Source: JBFWIW01 sp050253535 (GTDB lineage: Bacteria > Bacillota > Clostridia > Oscillospirales > Oscillospiraceae). From it: a stretch of DNA of 38,691 nucleotides. A program made the position numbers and the translations under genes. The DNA lies in the NCBI GenBank assembly GCA_050253535.1, contig JBFWIW010000025.1, positions 1-38,691 on the forward strand. Direction: 5' to 3'. The notes under the pieces were generated by a model. That model was not told the DNA's origin, searched no databases, and saw only the letters and a program-made list of their open reading frames with translations. Shown one piece after another: positions 1 through 7,818 of the stretch; positions within the stretch are counted from its first letter, which is position 1, and each line of letters begins with the position of its first letter.

Positions 1-496
1 TCGTATGAACACTGATCCGGTGGCCTGCCTTTTCGAAATAATAAATATTGTCATATCGCAGGCTGACAGTTTCCCCTTTATTCCGGATGGTTAAGGTTTT
101 AACCGGAATACCGTTACGCCGCTTTTCTATATAGTCCAGCGCCTCTGTCAGCACCTGGCTGAGAGTTTCCTCTGTTAGAGGCTTCAGCAGGTAATGAAAA
201 GCCCGGACTCCAAAGGCGTCGCACGCATACTTTGAATAAGCGGTTATGTAAATGATGAGTGTGTCCGGATACCTGCTTTTAATGGCTTCTCCCAGGCGGA
301 TACCGCTCGTCTCTCCCATGTCGATATCAAGAAACACGAGCTGCGGCGGGGTATTTTCAAGGTCTTCGAGAAACCGGAGCGGCTCGGTTCCGGTGACGAT
401 TTGAAACGCGCCGCTGTCGTGACGTCTGTTTAAATAAGCGCTTAAAAGCGCAACCTGTTCCGGGAAATCATCGCAGATTCCGATATTAAGACGCAT
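1..496 (-). CDS. LytTR-family response regulator, C-terminus cut by window edge
   Basis: Two-component response regulator of the AgrA/LytR type. The frame starts at ATG 496 with a GGAGGTGG ribosome binding site just upstream (501-508, minus strand) and runs off the left edge, so only about 165 residues are seen. The receiver domain has the acidic pair near the start (GICDDF), the phosphoacceptor region LVFLDIDMGETSG and the ITAYSKYACDAF segment. A LytTR DNA-binding domain begins near residue 125 (IEKRRNGIPVKTLTIRNKG, then the YYFEK strand). Such regulators act with a membrane histidine kinase that may lie outside the window. Target genes cannot be inferred here. Confidence 0.9.
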   Translation of the reverse strand, partial: MRLNIGICDDFPEQVALLSAYLNRRHDSGAFQIVTGTEPLRFLEDLENTPPQLVFLDIDMGETSGIRLGEAIKSRYPDTLIIYITAYSKYACDAFGVRAFHYLLKPLTEETLSQVLTEALDYIEKRRNGIPVKTLTIRNKGETVSLRYDNIYYFEKAGHRISVHT

Positions 497-683
497 GTAC
501 CCACCTCCGGTTTTCAGCATATTTCTGTTCTTTCGATTATAGCACATTTGGGTATTTGCCGAAAGGTGTCTATGCAATATATAGAAAAAACGTGACTGTG
601 AGAGACGCCGCCGTAAAATGTTTGCAAATAAAAATTCTATAAAGAGAACCATCGGGGCATTGCATCTCCTGTTATAAGAGAAC

Positions 684-724
684 GAGTGGCAGGCGCTCAA
701 TCAAGAAATACCTGCACTCTTTTT
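684..724 (+). terminator. Terminator-like hairpin with U-run
   Basis: GAGTG-CAGG (one bulged G) pairs with CCTGCACTC and is followed by five T. It reads as a plus-strand intrinsic terminator, yet no plus-strand gene lies upstream within the window. It may be a leftover of a deleted gene. Confidence 0.4.
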
Positions 725-762
725 GTACCATAAATAAAAGCCTTACGCATATTCTATCAACT

Positions 763-1050
763 CTATTCCGTTATTTGCCGTCCCATATGATCCATCTCTG
801 ATATATTCATACAAGAGTTATTACTCTTTATATATTCACAAGGGGAATTGTCTGTCAGACAATGCGCCAGCGTTGCCTTGAAAACGCATTGCTCAACGGA
901 AGGGTTTCCAGAGATTTTCCCGTGCCGCCGTAAGGCGGCTTTATTGTTATGTACATATCCAAGGTTTGGTTTTCTATCTACAAAATCCTGACGAGTTAAA
1001 ATGCCGTCTATGACTTGTAATATGTTTGGGGTATTTGTCGCTAAAACCAT
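763..1050 (-). CDS. Hypothetical protein, possibly not a real gene
   Basis: An open frame of 95 codons on the minus strand that I do not recognise. The start ATG lacks a visible ribosome binding site. The protein is mixed-charge with no membrane segment or clear motif. Plus-strand frames around 1060-1250 also read as broken protein-like fragments, so the whole 500-1325 stretch may be decayed DNA. Apart from this frame and the hairpin at 684-724, I see no gene between 497 and 1325. Confidence 0.25.
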   Translation of the reverse strand: MVLATNTPNILQVIDGILTRQDFVDRKPNLGYVHNNKAALRRHGKISGNPSVEQCVFKATLAHCLTDNSPCEYIKSNNSCMNISEMDHMGRQITE

Positions 1051-1325
1051 TTAGATTTTTGTGTTGAAAACACAGACTTCGTTGGTGCAGCAATTGTGTA
1101 AAAGGAAAAAGAGCTTGAAACACTTGATACACACCAGTCTATAATTAGCGAAGCAAGAGCCTTGGCAATTACAACCTTAAATCCCCGTTACACCGAGGTT
1201 CTCACAACGTGTTTTATTCCGGTTGTGATTGCTATACCCTTTTCTCTGCATTTGTGGTAAAATATTTAAAAATATACAGTTATGTTTGCAGCGGCAGGGC
1301 GAGTCTGACGGTTAGAGGATCTTAT

Positions 1326-2450
1326 ATGTTTTACATAAATAATATCGAATATAGTGATCTGTTAATATTTAGCATTCTCATTAATACAATTATGTATGTA
1401 TTCCTACATAAACAAAAATCTCGCCAAAGTCATTCAACAAAACTTTTCCAATGGCTTATTTTATCCACAATATTAGTGGCCTTATTCGAAACATTGGCGT
1501 GGATAATTGGCGTTTCTGATAATGACTCCTTAAGACCTTTTCATTATATGAGTAACGTCCTTTTTTTCTCCTTCAATACATTACCCGCAGCACTCGGTCT
1601 TCGCTATCTGGACTATATAATATCTTTTTCCAAGGATAAGAACAAAAAGAAATTATTTCTCTATCTGGTACCAGTATATCTCAATATCGGGTTTGTGATT
1701 TGCAACATATTTTTTAATGGTTTTCTTTTTAGTATTGACTCTGCCAATGAGTATCATCGAGGGATTGCGGCTTATATCGGGAATGGATTTACTTTTCTGT
1801 TTGTAGCAATAATTGTCCTAAGTTTTTTCCGCAATAAACAGATGATTACAGGACGAATTACCCAGGTTATTTTAATCCTGACTTTGCTCCCTGTTATAGG
1901 GGTCCTGCTTCAAATGCTATTTTACGGATTATCATTAAGCATTCCCGCTTATACACTTGCTATATTCATCAGTTTTCTTCTTATGGAAAGGAATGAACTG
2001 TTAAAAGATCCGCTGACCCTGTTAAACTCACGTGTACAGATGGAAAACCGGCTTCAATATAAATTGAAATCAAAGGAACCGTTCACTGCCATTATGATTG
2101 ACGTGAACGATTTTAAAAATATAAACGATATTTATGGTCACACCATCGGAGATGAAGTATTGAAGGACGTTTCCAGAATCCTTCTCTCTAGTGCAAATTT
2201 TGAGGACTTTGTCTGCCGATTTGGAGGAGACGAATTCTTTCTTATCCTTGAATCTGCAAATGATATAGGTTATTCCTATATAAAAAGAATCGATCAGGTA
2301 CTGTCGGAATATTCTTCTAATAAACCTTATCTGACTACTCTGAGTTATGGGATTCTGTATGTAGATCACTCTATAGAATATAAAGTGGAAGAGCTGGTTC
2401 GAATCACTGACCAGCTAATGTACAAAGATAAAATCAGTCGGAGACACTAA
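1326..2450 (+). CDS. Membrane-anchored diguanylate cyclase (GGDEF)
   Basis: Predicted to make cyclic di-GMP from two GTP at the inner face of the membrane. The start is placed at ATG 1326, preceded by AGAGG; the frame is open further upstream to 1209 without good support. That gives 374 residues. The N-terminal half is a run of about six to seven hydrophobic segments with no recognised sensor signature. The GGDEF domain starts at the LLKDPLTLLNSR motif; the FRFGGDEF-type active site reads CRFGGDEFF. The inhibitory RxxD site that normally sits five residues before the motif reads NFED, so product inhibition through that site is probably lost. No EAL domain is present. It is flanked by decayed DNA and stands alone. 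Confidence 0.88.
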   Translation: MFYINNIEYSDLLIFSILINTIMYVFLHKQKSRQSHSTKLFQWLILSTILVALFETLAWIIGVSDNDSLRPFHYMSNVLFFSFNTLPAALGLRYLDYIISFSKDKNKKKLFLYLVPVYLNIGFVICNIFFNGFLFSIDSANEYHRGIAAYIGNGFTFLFVAIIVLSFFRNKQMITGRITQVILILTLLPVIGVLLQMLFYGLSLSIPAYTLAIFISFLLMERNELLKDPLTLLNSRVQMENRLQYKLKSKEPFTAIMIDVNDFKNINDIYGHTIGDEVLKDVSRILLSSANFEDFVCRFGGDEFFLILESANDIGYSYIKRIDQVLSEYSSNKPYLTTLSYGILYVDHSIEYKVEELVRITDQLMYKDKISRRH

Positions 2451-2465
2451 AATAGTTATTTGATT

Positions 2466-2494
2466 ATTGTCTGCAAAACATCAGACAATATTTC
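2466..2494 (+). terminator. Weak terminator after the diguanylate cyclase
   Basis: Eight-base arms ATTGTCTG/CAGACAAT with an eight-base loop lie 16 bases after the stop codon and are followed by ATTTCT. The T-run is weak. Confidence 0.4.
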
Positions 2495-2527
2495 TAGCGT
2501 ATTGAAGCGCATCTCAACCCCATTTAC

Positions 2528-2611
2528 GGGGGTATGTAACCGATGGGGCCGGGAGAGCGCTTGAATGCGCCATTCAAGAGATCAGCGGTTCGGTCCCGCT
2601 TAGCTTTACCA
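2528..2611 (+). pseudogene. Degenerate tRNA-Ala-like sequence ending in CCA
   Basis: The 3' two thirds follow a bacterial tRNA-Ala closely: GGGAGAGCGC (D-loop end), an anticodon-type hairpin CTTGAA/TTCAAG, a good T arm AGCGG-TTCGGTC-CCGCT and an encoded CCA at 2609-2611. The 5' part is disturbed: an extra stretch sits in the D-arm region, the acceptor stem (GGGGGTA against TAGCTTT) has one mismatch and three G-T pairs, and the anticodon loop is enlarged and lacks a normal U33/purine-37 context. The total is 84 bases instead of about 76. It is best read as a tRNA pseudogene or a recombination scar, since CCA-ended tRNA fragments are typical integration sites. Confidence 0.55.
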
Positions 2612-2666
2612 ATCAAAATCGCTACAAAATAAGCTTCAAATCGTACGTTTCCAAGGCTACTAAATT

Positions 2667-2718
2667 AAACAAATCCGAACTTTATTCTGATTGGAGAGGG
2701 GTTCGGATTTGTTTGTTT
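2667..2718 (+). terminator. 14-bp inverted repeat, terminator-like
   Basis: Perfect 14-base arms (2667-2680 and 2701-2714) enclose a 20-base loop containing GGAGAGGGG. The right arm ends in TTTGTTTGTTT. It could terminate transcription through the tRNA-like sequence, although the loop is long for a terminator. Confidence 0.45.
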
Positions 2719-2894
2719 ACCGGGATAAAATATGCCCATAGAAATGGACAGGAAAAATATTCACCGAAAGTCGAACGCGACCTATTATCGGGGAAACACA
2801 GGGGAGAAAAGGCTGTAATATGATCTCCTTTCCCTTTGGAAAATTATCTGTTGACATTAACGATATTCGATAATGCGTTTAAGGAGCGTTGGAT

Positions 2895-3062
2895 GTGGCA
2901 AGAGAGGAGTTTCAAACGCCGACAGAGCAGATGTTTTACATCCTGCTCTGTTTACAGTCGGGGTGCTATGGCATGGACATTATGGAAAAGGTTTTGGCAA
3001 TTACCAGCGAACGGGTTTGTCCCGGTACTCTCTATAATCTTCTGGAAAGTTACGATGCCTGA
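2895..3062 (+). pseudogene. Truncated PadR-family regulator
   Basis: GTG at 2895 follows a good AAGGAG (2881-2886). The 55 codons read as the winged-helix start of PadR-like regulators: FQTPTEQMFYILLCLQ, GMDIMEKV and PGTLYNLLESY. Normal family members have 100 or more residues with a dimerisation helix. Here a stop follows immediately after the recognition helix, and two residues seem lost before PGTLYN. The downstream frames do not continue the domain. I call it a decayed remnant; an independent short DNA-binding protein is the alternative. Confidence 0.65.
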
Positions 3063-3120
3063 CTTATCTTAAGACGTTACTATAATAAGCGGCTATATTG
3101 GCTCCTGTGTTTTAAAAATG

Positions 3121-3150
3121 TTGACAGATGTGTGCAAATCAGACTATAAT
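3121..3150 (+). promoter_or_regulatory. Consensus vegetative promoter upstream of secD
   Basis: TTGACA (3121-3126), 18-base spacer, TATAAT (3145-3150). Both hexamers are perfect matches to the main sigma factor consensus. Transcription would start near 3157, about 325 bases before secD, and no complete gene intervenes. Confidence 0.6.
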
Positions 3151-3156
3151 AAGCTG

Positions 3157-3483
3157 TTATTTTCGGGCATGCGACATATGTCAGCCGTGCTGAGGATTGA
3201 AGTCGGGAAGTAAGGACAGATATTATTCTGGCTTGTATAATTATTATTTTTCTATTCCGATTAGACAGGCCCTTCAAACAGATTTTTCATTTTTATGAAG
3301 AAATATGCTCGAAGCGCAATCCTGAAATAACGGTATTATTGCATGATAAAGGCGGGAGGAAGTGACGGGCCAAGTATATCTGATGACGGCCGAGTAGTAG
3401 GCCGTGGAAAACAGCGTATATAAGATATTTTGCTCGGATGAGTTCCGCAGTACGGAATTCGTACGGCGCCAGACGGAGGGACT
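3157..3483 (+). other. Long secD leader with hairpins and a startless hydrophobic frame
   Basis: This stretch holds no recognisable gene. A frame open from 3201 to the stop at 3363-3365 contains the hydrophobic run IILACIIIIFLFRL but has no ATG, GTG or TTG near its beginning. Further on, ACGGCC/GGCCGT forms a hairpin at 3386-3405, enclosed by possible ATATCT/AGATAT pairing, and GTACG/CGTAC forms another close to the secD ribosome binding site (GGAGGG, 3476-3481). The leader could be regulatory or merely decayed DNA behind the truncated padR. Confidence 0.35.
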
Positions 3484-4764
3484 ATGTTAAAGAAAAAATC
3501 AGTATTTTTTATAGTGGTAATGATCACCGCGCTGCTTTTGCTGCTGTCAGTTTTCGGCCTTAAAATAGGTAGCTTTGAGATCAAGGGCGCTGAATTGATG
3601 CGTTATGGGATTGATATTCGCGGCGGGGTTGAGGCAACTTACGAGCCTAATGATCTTGGCCGTGACCCGACCACTGAAGAGCTTGAAGCTGCCAAGTCGG
3701 TCATTCTGGCCAGAATGGATGCGAAGAACATCACCGACCGCGAGGTGGGGATAGACAAGACAAACGGCGGGATCATCGTGAGATTCCCCTGGAAATCGGA
3801 TGAGACGGATTTCGACCCGCAGGCAGCTGTCTCGGAACTCGGGGAAACGGCAAAACTGACGTTCAGGGACCCAGACGGCAACGTCGTGCTGGAGGGCTCC
3901 GATGTAACAAAAAGCTACGCCGAATTTTACATGGGCAAAGATGATATTGAAGGAAAGCCGATTGTCATCCTCAAACTGTCTAGTGAAGGGACCAAGAAAT
4001 TTTCTGAAGCGACGGGTAGACTGATAAACCAGAAAATCTCGATATATATGGACGAAACGCTTATCTCTGCGCCAGTAGTCAATTCACAGATAACGACCGA
4101 TACGGCGCAGATCGAAGGAATTTCGAGCATGGAAGAGGCAAGTGACCTCGCGGAAAAAATAAACGCGGGCTCGCTCCCGTTTTCTCTGGTCGTGAAAAAC
4201 TGCCAGATCATCACGCCGACGCTCGGCAGCTCCGCGCTTGCGGTGATGGTCAGGGCGGGCGGAATAGCGTTTGCGCTAGTATGCCTTTTCATGATGCTTT
4301 ATTACAGACTTCCGGGGTTTGTCGCCTGCGTGGCGTTGACGCTCCAGGTTGTTGGGCAGCTGCTTGCGCTCTCGATACCCCAGTTCACGCTGACGCTGCC
4401 CGGCATTGCGGGCATCATCCTTTCTATCGGGATGGGCGTTGACGCAAATGTTATTATATCCGAACGCATAAAGGAAGAGCTTAAGACGGGCAAGCCTCTG
4501 CACAAGGCTATCGACCTGGGCTTCCACAGGGCGTTTTCCTCCGTTTTAGACGGCAACCTTACAACGATCATTATTGCGATAATACTCATGATATTCGGCT
4601 CGGGCTCCATGCTCTCTTTCGGCTACACGCTGCTCTGCGGCTGCCTGATGAACTTCGTTGCCGGAGTCACTGCGTCAAGGCTTATGATACGGTCGCTCAG
4701 TGAATTCCGTTTCTTAAGCAAACCGCAGCTTTTCGGCGCAAAGAGGGAGGCAGCATCACTATGA
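3484..4764 (+). CDS. secD: Protein translocase subunit SecD
   Basis: Auxiliary subunit of the Sec translocon. With SecF it uses the proton gradient to pull exported proteins through SecYEG. The 426 residues start with a membrane segment at about 7-25, then the conserved GIDIRGG motif (42-48) opening the extracytoplasmic domain. The C-terminal half carries five more membrane segments with the signature TLPGIAGIILSIGMGVDANV followed by IISERIKEE. ATG 3484 has GGAGGG upstream. The stop overlaps the secF start by four bases (ATGA), so the two are translationally coupled. No yajC is visible nearby. Confidence 0.97.
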   Translation: MLKKKSVFFIVVMITALLLLLSVFGLKIGSFEIKGAELMRYGIDIRGGVEATYEPNDLGRDPTTEELEAAKSVILARMDAKNITDREVGIDKTNGGIIVRFPWKSDETDFDPQAAVSELGETAKLTFRDPDGNVVLEGSDVTKSYAEFYMGKDDIEGKPIVILKLSSEGTKKFSEATGRLINQKISIYMDETLISAPVVNSQITTDTAQIEGISSMEEASDLAEKINAGSLPFSLVVKNCQIITPTLGSSALAVMVRAGGIAFALVCLFMMLYYRLPGFVACVALTLQVVGQLLALSIPQFTLTLPGIAGIILSIGMGVDANVIISERIKEELKTGKPLHKAIDLGFHRAFSSVLDGNLTTIIIAIILMIFGSGSMLSFGYTLLCGCLMNFVAGVTASRLMIRSLSEFRFLSKPQLFGAKREAASL

Positions 4765-5696
4765 AAAAGAAATTAAACGTTTACAAGCACAGATATGTCT
4801 ATTTTGGAATATCAATTGCCATTATCCTGACCGGAATTATCTTCGCCTTAGTAAACGGCATCAAGCTCGACATCCAGTTCCAGGGCGGTTCGATACTCAA
4901 ATACACCTATACCGGCACAATAGACAGCGAGGCCGCGGGCAATCTGGTGCAGGAAGCTTTGGGGAAACAGGCAAGCTGCCAGCTTGAAACAAATATGGCA
5001 AAGGACGAGCAGACGCTTACGATAAACCTCGCGGGCAATGAGGCGATCTCAACTCAGGAGCAATCGACTGTCACGGAAACACTTACGGAAGCTTACCCGG
5101 ACGCCGGACTTCAGCTTTCAGAATCGCTCACCGTCGAGCCGTTTATCGGCGCGCAGTTTTTCAAAAAAGGCCTGACGGCAATAGCGCTTTCGTTCCTGCT
5201 TATTATGATTTATGTTGGCTTCAGGTTCAGGAAAATCGGCGGACTATCGGCGGGCGTAATGGGAATAATCGCCCTTATCCATGATGCGCTGGTCGTAACG
5301 ACCGTGTTCATCGTGTTCGGGATTCCGCTGAACAATGAGTTTATAGCGGCAATACTGACGATTATCGGCTTCTCAATCAACGACACGATCGTCATCTACG
5401 ACCGCGTAAGGGAAAACAAGACACTGATGGGCAAGCGGGTGAAACCCGAAGAACTAATTGACACGAGCATCACTGAATCGATGGCCCGTTCCATCAACAC
5501 CACCGTCGTTGTTTTTATCGCAATAACAATCGCGTTCATCTTTGCACAGATCTACGACATTGAATCCATCAAGGATTTCGCGCTGCCGATGATGTTCGGT
5601 ACAATCTCAGGGTGCTATTCAACGAACTGCATCGCCGGGCCTCTCTGGGCCATGTGGCGGAACCGCAGAATCAAAAAAGGTACATTAACTGCCTGA
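4761..5696 (+). CDS. secF: Protein translocase subunit SecF
   Basis: Partner of SecD in the SecDF complex. The 311 residues include a first membrane segment (about 13-32), the QFQGGS motif typical of the SecF family, a periplasmic-type domain and five further membrane segments. The family signature is LTIIGFSINDTIVIYDRVRE, and the end carries the SGCYSTNCIAGPLW segment. Conserved Asp and Arg in the fourth segment are intact. The start overlaps the secD stop, and a strong terminator follows at 5755. Confidence 0.97.
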   Translation: MKKKLNVYKHRYVYFGISIAIILTGIIFALVNGIKLDIQFQGGSILKYTYTGTIDSEAAGNLVQEALGKQASCQLETNMAKDEQTLTINLAGNEAISTQEQSTVTETLTEAYPDAGLQLSESLTVEPFIGAQFFKKGLTAIALSFLLIMIYVGFRFRKIGGLSAGVMGIIALIHDALVVTTVFIVFGIPLNNEFIAAILTIIGFSINDTIVIYDRVRENKTLMGKRVKPEELIDTSITESMARSINTTVVVFIAITIAFIFAQIYDIESIKDFALPMMFGTISGCYSTNCIAGPLWAMWRNRRIKKGTLTA

Positions 5697-5754
5697 CAGG
5701 TCGGATTTCTTTATTAGATTGTTAAAAGCCCGAGATCAATGTTGGCTTGTTAGT

Positions 5755-5791
5755 AAAACCGTCGGGTTGCACCGATGGTTTTGCTTTTTTT
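5755..5791 (+). terminator. Terminator of secDF
   Basis: Arms AAAACCGTCGG and CCGATGGTTTT pair over 11 bases with one G-T pair. The loop is six bases and the hairpin is followed by GC and a run of seven T. Confidence 0.85.
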
Positions 5792-5911
5792 GCCTTTAAT
5801 CGGGGTGTAATTATTTTGCTATGCTTAGCGTATATAACATGGTATAATAATTAAAAAATTACACAGTACAAATAATGATATTGTGGCTATATGTCTATCA
5901 TGAGGTGTGTT

Positions 5912-6142
5912 ATGCATAAACACAAAAAGAAGATGATTGCACCCATCGTAATAACCGTTATAATACTCTTATATTACATCGGATTTGCGGCTGCATGTAT
6001 TCTGATAGAGGGGATGCCTCTGCTTGTAAAGCTACTTTGCGGGATTATTCCTTTAATACTGGCAGGTGTAAGCATATACGTTCTTGCGGAACGAATAAAA
6101 GAAATAAGGAGCGGTGAAGAAGATGATCTTGGTAAATACTGA
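5912..6142 (+). CDS. Small two-helix membrane protein, function unknown
   Basis: ATG 5912 is chosen because GAGGTG lies four bases upstream; the frame is also open from 5891. The 76-residue protein starts with a lysine/histidine-rich tail (MHKHKKKM), then has two hydrophobic segments (about 8-30 and 37-58) and an acidic end. This would place both termini in the cytoplasm. Its end overlaps the YbjQ-family gene by 20 bases, so the pair is probably co-translated. No family was recognised. Confidence 0.7.
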   Translation: MHKHKKKMIAPIVITVIILLYYIGFAAACILIEGMPLLVKLLCGIIPLILAGVSIYVLAERIKEIRSGEEDDLGKY

Positions 6143-6434
6143 TTACATCACGGGTAAAGATTTCGAAATGCTGGGTTTGGTCAAAGGCAGTACGATTCAA
6201 TCAAAAAATATCGGACGTGATATCACGCAAGGCTTTAAGACGCTTGTAGGCGGTGAATTAAAAGCATATACGGAGATGATGGGCGACGCAAGAGCACTAG
6301 CCACCAAAAGAATGGTTTCTGAAGCAGAGACATTAGGCGCGGATGCTGTTATCAATATCAGATATGCTTCTGCTGCTGTTATGCAAAGCGCGGCGGAAGT
6401 TATGGCGTATGGGACGGCGGTTAAATTTAAATAA
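6123..6434 (+). CDS. YbjQ/UPF0145 family protein
   Basis: 103 residues of the YbjQ (UPF0145) family, a small fold that forms oligomers and is annotated as putative heavy-metal binding; its cell role is not settled. Typical motifs are LVKGSTIQSKNIGRDI, VGGELKAYTEMM and GADAVINIRY. ATG 6123 is preferred over GTG 6114, because the AAGGAG at 6106-6111 is 11 bases from the ATG and only two from the GTG. It overlaps the upstream membrane protein gene and ends before a strong bidirectional hairpin. Confidence 0.9.
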   Translation: MILVNTDYITGKDFEMLGLVKGSTIQSKNIGRDITQGFKTLVGGELKAYTEMMGDARALATKRMVSEAETLGADAVINIRYASAAVMQSAAEVMAYGTAVKFK

Positions 6435-6490
6435 GTTCTATTACGCACTAAGTTCAAACTGGCATATTTACAAATCCATATCAAAAATAG

Positions 6491-6518
6491 AAAAGGCTTG
6501 CGTAACCGCAAGCCTTTT
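6491..6518. terminator. Bidirectional terminator between convergent genes
   Basis: Perfect 12-base arms AAAAGGCTTGCG and CGCAAGCCTTTT with a four-base loop. The A and T tracts on the two sides suit the ybjQ-like gene (plus) and the phosphatase gene (minus). Confidence 0.85.
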
Positions 6519-6642
6519 CTATTTGCCGCCAATCGTAATATGCTGCTATACAGGAGTACCGGCAGGGGGGGCCTATTCGCACCCAAGATTAAACCCTCTC
6601 CCGTTGCCGGCAATTTAATTTATTTTAAAACAGTTATATGTA

Positions 6643-7818
6643 TCAAAAGTAGCTCACCTTGATATTTTTACCCATTTTTTTAAGGCATTCCGAAAGTTCC
6701 TCAATAAGTCTCATTTTAATATTAAAGGCAATTGGCAGATTCGGGTTCTGATGGGCGGGGTTTACGGCCTTGCCGACATAGAAGTTTATATCAGTTGCCT
6801 CCTCAAATAGCAGTTCTGCGATGAGGGAAGCGCCGTCTTTTCGGTGGCTCCAGTACGCATACTGTACGTTGTCACCCAGAAAATCTTTGGCGTATTCCAA
6901 AACCCTGCTCGTAGTGAGGATTCCTTCGGTAACAAGGTCGACGCCTTCAATTTTTGCCGTAGGCGGGATGTCGGGATCGATATAGGTGGGAGAACTTGTA
7001 TCAAGTTTCTTTTGTAAAAATTCCGCTGCAAGTGTTGATGTTGTGCCGCCGCAAACAATATGTTTTCCGCCTTTTGAAAAAAACAGCGACATCATTTTAG
7101 GTACATCGTCGGGGTTTAAGGGCGGGCCTATCATGAGATTAACAGGATTTCTGCGGCGAACTTTCACCGTGCAGACTGTGGTGTCATCTCCCGGTTTGTT
7201 TTCGTACAGCAAACAACACTTGCCAAGGAGAATGGTGCTCAGGGTCTTGGCGGCGAGCGAACTGTCATACATCGTCTCCAAATAGCCGATTACGTCATTG
7301 CGCTGCCATCCGAAATTGAGCTTAAGACCGGTTCCGGTGTGGATCACTCCGTCGCTGACTGCTATAATGGTGTCGTTCTCCAGAAGTTTTATTTTCGATA
7401 TACAGACAGTCTTATCGCCGATTATTTCAGAGGTTATGGGATAGTCCAGATTTTTGCCGTTCCGAAGAAAGACCACATGAGGATTGTCATACTGGATAAT
7501 TTCTGCCTCGAGATTATCGCTAATTCTTATGCTGGTAAAGGTCGAATAGGCGACCTGCCGTACCTTGCAGATTGGAAGCGTCGCGGCAATTGAGGACACG
7601 CAGTCCTCCAGCGGAAGAGAGTTAGCCATCATTGTGGAAATAATCTTTGAGGTCAGAATCGAGAGAATACTCGCTTTTACGCCGCTGCCGAGTCCGTCCG
7701 CGAGCACGATAACGGTTGAACCGTCTTCGGGGGAGACGATCTCGACATGATCGCCGCAAAGCTGTTCATCGTATTTATTGATGCTCACATAGCCGACGTC
7801 CGTGCACAGATTATTCAT
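6643..7818 (-). CDS. PP2C/SpoIIE-type serine phosphatase linked to sensory hydrogenase
   Basis: Predicted protein serine/threonine phosphatase. The N-terminal 230 residues form a SpoIIE-like PP2C domain: LADGLGSGVKASILS near residue 40, IAVSDGVIHTGTG, and PGDDTTVCTVKV at its end, with the metal-binding aspartates in place. The remaining 160 residues form a separate domain beginning NLMIGPPLNP that I associate with the hydrogenase-linked members but cannot name. ATG 7818 is preferred (AAGGAG ten bases upstream); TTG and GTG starts lie just before it. It overlaps the stop of the hydrogenase gene, so the two are coupled. It likely converts the hydrogenase's sensing state into protein dephosphorylation; the target is unknown. 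Confidence 0.88.
   Translation of the reverse strand: MNNLCTDVGYVSINKYDEQLCGDHVEIVSPEDGSTVIVLADGLGSGVKASILSILTSKIISTMMANSLPLEDCVSSIAATLPICKVRQVAYSTFTSIRISDNLEAEIIQYDNPHVVFLRNGKNLDYPITSEIIGDKTVCISKIKLLENDTIIAVSDGVIHTGTGLKLNFGWQRNDVIGYLETMYDSSLAAKTLSTILLGKCCLLYENKPGDDTTVCTVKVRRRNPVNLMIGPPLNPDDVPKMMSLFFSKGGKHIVCGGTTSTLAAEFLQKKLDTSSPTYIDPDIPPTAKIEGVDLVTEGILTTSRVLEYAKDFLGDNVQYAYWSHRKDGASLIAELLFEEATDINFYVGKAVNPAHQNPNLPIAFNIKMRLIEELSECLKKMGKNIKVSYF

Noticed and set aside
2836..3072. Open frame of 78 codons starting at 2836
   Set aside because: The neighbouring frame from GTG 2895 with AAGGAG upstream reads as PadR; the 78-codon frame is its shadow.
3639..4610. Minus-strand frames inside secD
   Set aside because: Antisense shadows of a strongly conserved gene.
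6540..6642. CCGGCA/TGCCGG pairing after the phosphatase gene
   Set aside because: Long loop and no T-run; the 12-bp hairpin at 6491-6518 is a better terminator.
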